64,000 nt of DNA from Rhodopirellula sp. SM50 (GTDB lineage Bacteria > Planctomycetota > Planctomycetia > Pirellulales > Pirellulaceae): contig NZ_NTFY01000070.1 of assembly GCF_002289565.1 (NCBI RefSeq), positions 1-64,000 on the forward strand. The letters are read 5' to 3'. Both the position numbers and the translations under genes were made by a program. The notes under the pieces are model-generated. The model had not been told where the DNA came from. It saw nothing but the letters and a program-made list of their open reading frames with translations, and searched no databases. Below, piece after piece: positions 63,987 to 64,000 of the stretch (position 1 is its first letter; each line of letters starts with the position of its first letter).

Positions 63987-64000
63987 TGCCAGTAGGAGGC

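Overview
The window is a GC-rich, gene-dense bacterial chromosome segment that looks planctomycetal, most likely Pirellulaceae (Rhodopirellula/Stieleria type). This is inference from gene content: three secreted sulfatases carrying the formylglycine C-x-P-x-R motif, a DUF1559 prepilin-like protein, a DUF1080 protein, FG-GAP and CRTAC1-type secreted proteins, an NHL-repeat protein, and a DUF4332 ATPase. I see no rRNA, convincing tRNA, CRISPR array, prophage or plasmid module. About 37 protein genes are supported. Many have GTG or TTG starts or begin well inside the longest open frame.

Layout. 1-9.2 kb: response regulator, a sulfatase-PhoD fusion, a calcineurin-like phosphoesterase, a PAS histidine kinase, a membrane-anchored hypothetical protein and a secreted esterase. 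9.2-20.5 kb: a fatty acyl-AMP ligase/ACP/alpha-oxoamine synthase megaprotein, a secreted putative alpha/alpha-barrel protein, a Kef-type antiporter overlapping a sulfatase tail to tail, an FG-GAP protein and a ROK kinase. 20.8-29.5 kb: a third sulfatase, an orphan ABC ATPase, DUF1080, Tex, NHL and RtcB. 29.5-37 kb: an exported TPR-CHAT protein lying 3 bases upstream of rtcB, a UxaA-family dehydratase, and sucCD. 37-45.8 kb: an operon headed by a free-standing RNA polymerase alpha-CTD protein and continuing into two membrane/beta-domain proteins, a 1552-residue ATPase with an RS-rich linker and two DUF4332 domains, and a lipoprotein. 45.8-64 kb: alaS, a REP-associated transposase (RAYT) between arrays of its probable repeats, a double TM2 protein, a small alarmone-hydrolase-like HD protein, a GT2/polytopic membrane protein/AsmA-like cluster, a coiled-coil protein, a CRTAC1 lipoprotein and the DUF1559 protein with a clear terminator.

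The intergenic DNA is unusual. Nearly every spacer over about 150 bp holds one or more long imperfect or perfect palindromes belonging to about ten separate families (labelled A to K here). Some recur 4 to 9 times, some are nested inside one another, and some are tandemly duplicated. Family B flanks the RAYT gene on both sides and is its likely substrate. Family A behaves like a REPIN: paired arms of three sequence types in mosaic combinations, with matching changes in both arms.

The most interesting coding candidates are the RS-rich DUF4332 ATPase, the CHAT protein that has apparently lost its catalytic Cys and sits with RtcB, the single-chain FAAL-ACP-oxoamine synthase, the alpha-CTD-led operon, and the sulfatase-PhoD fusion.
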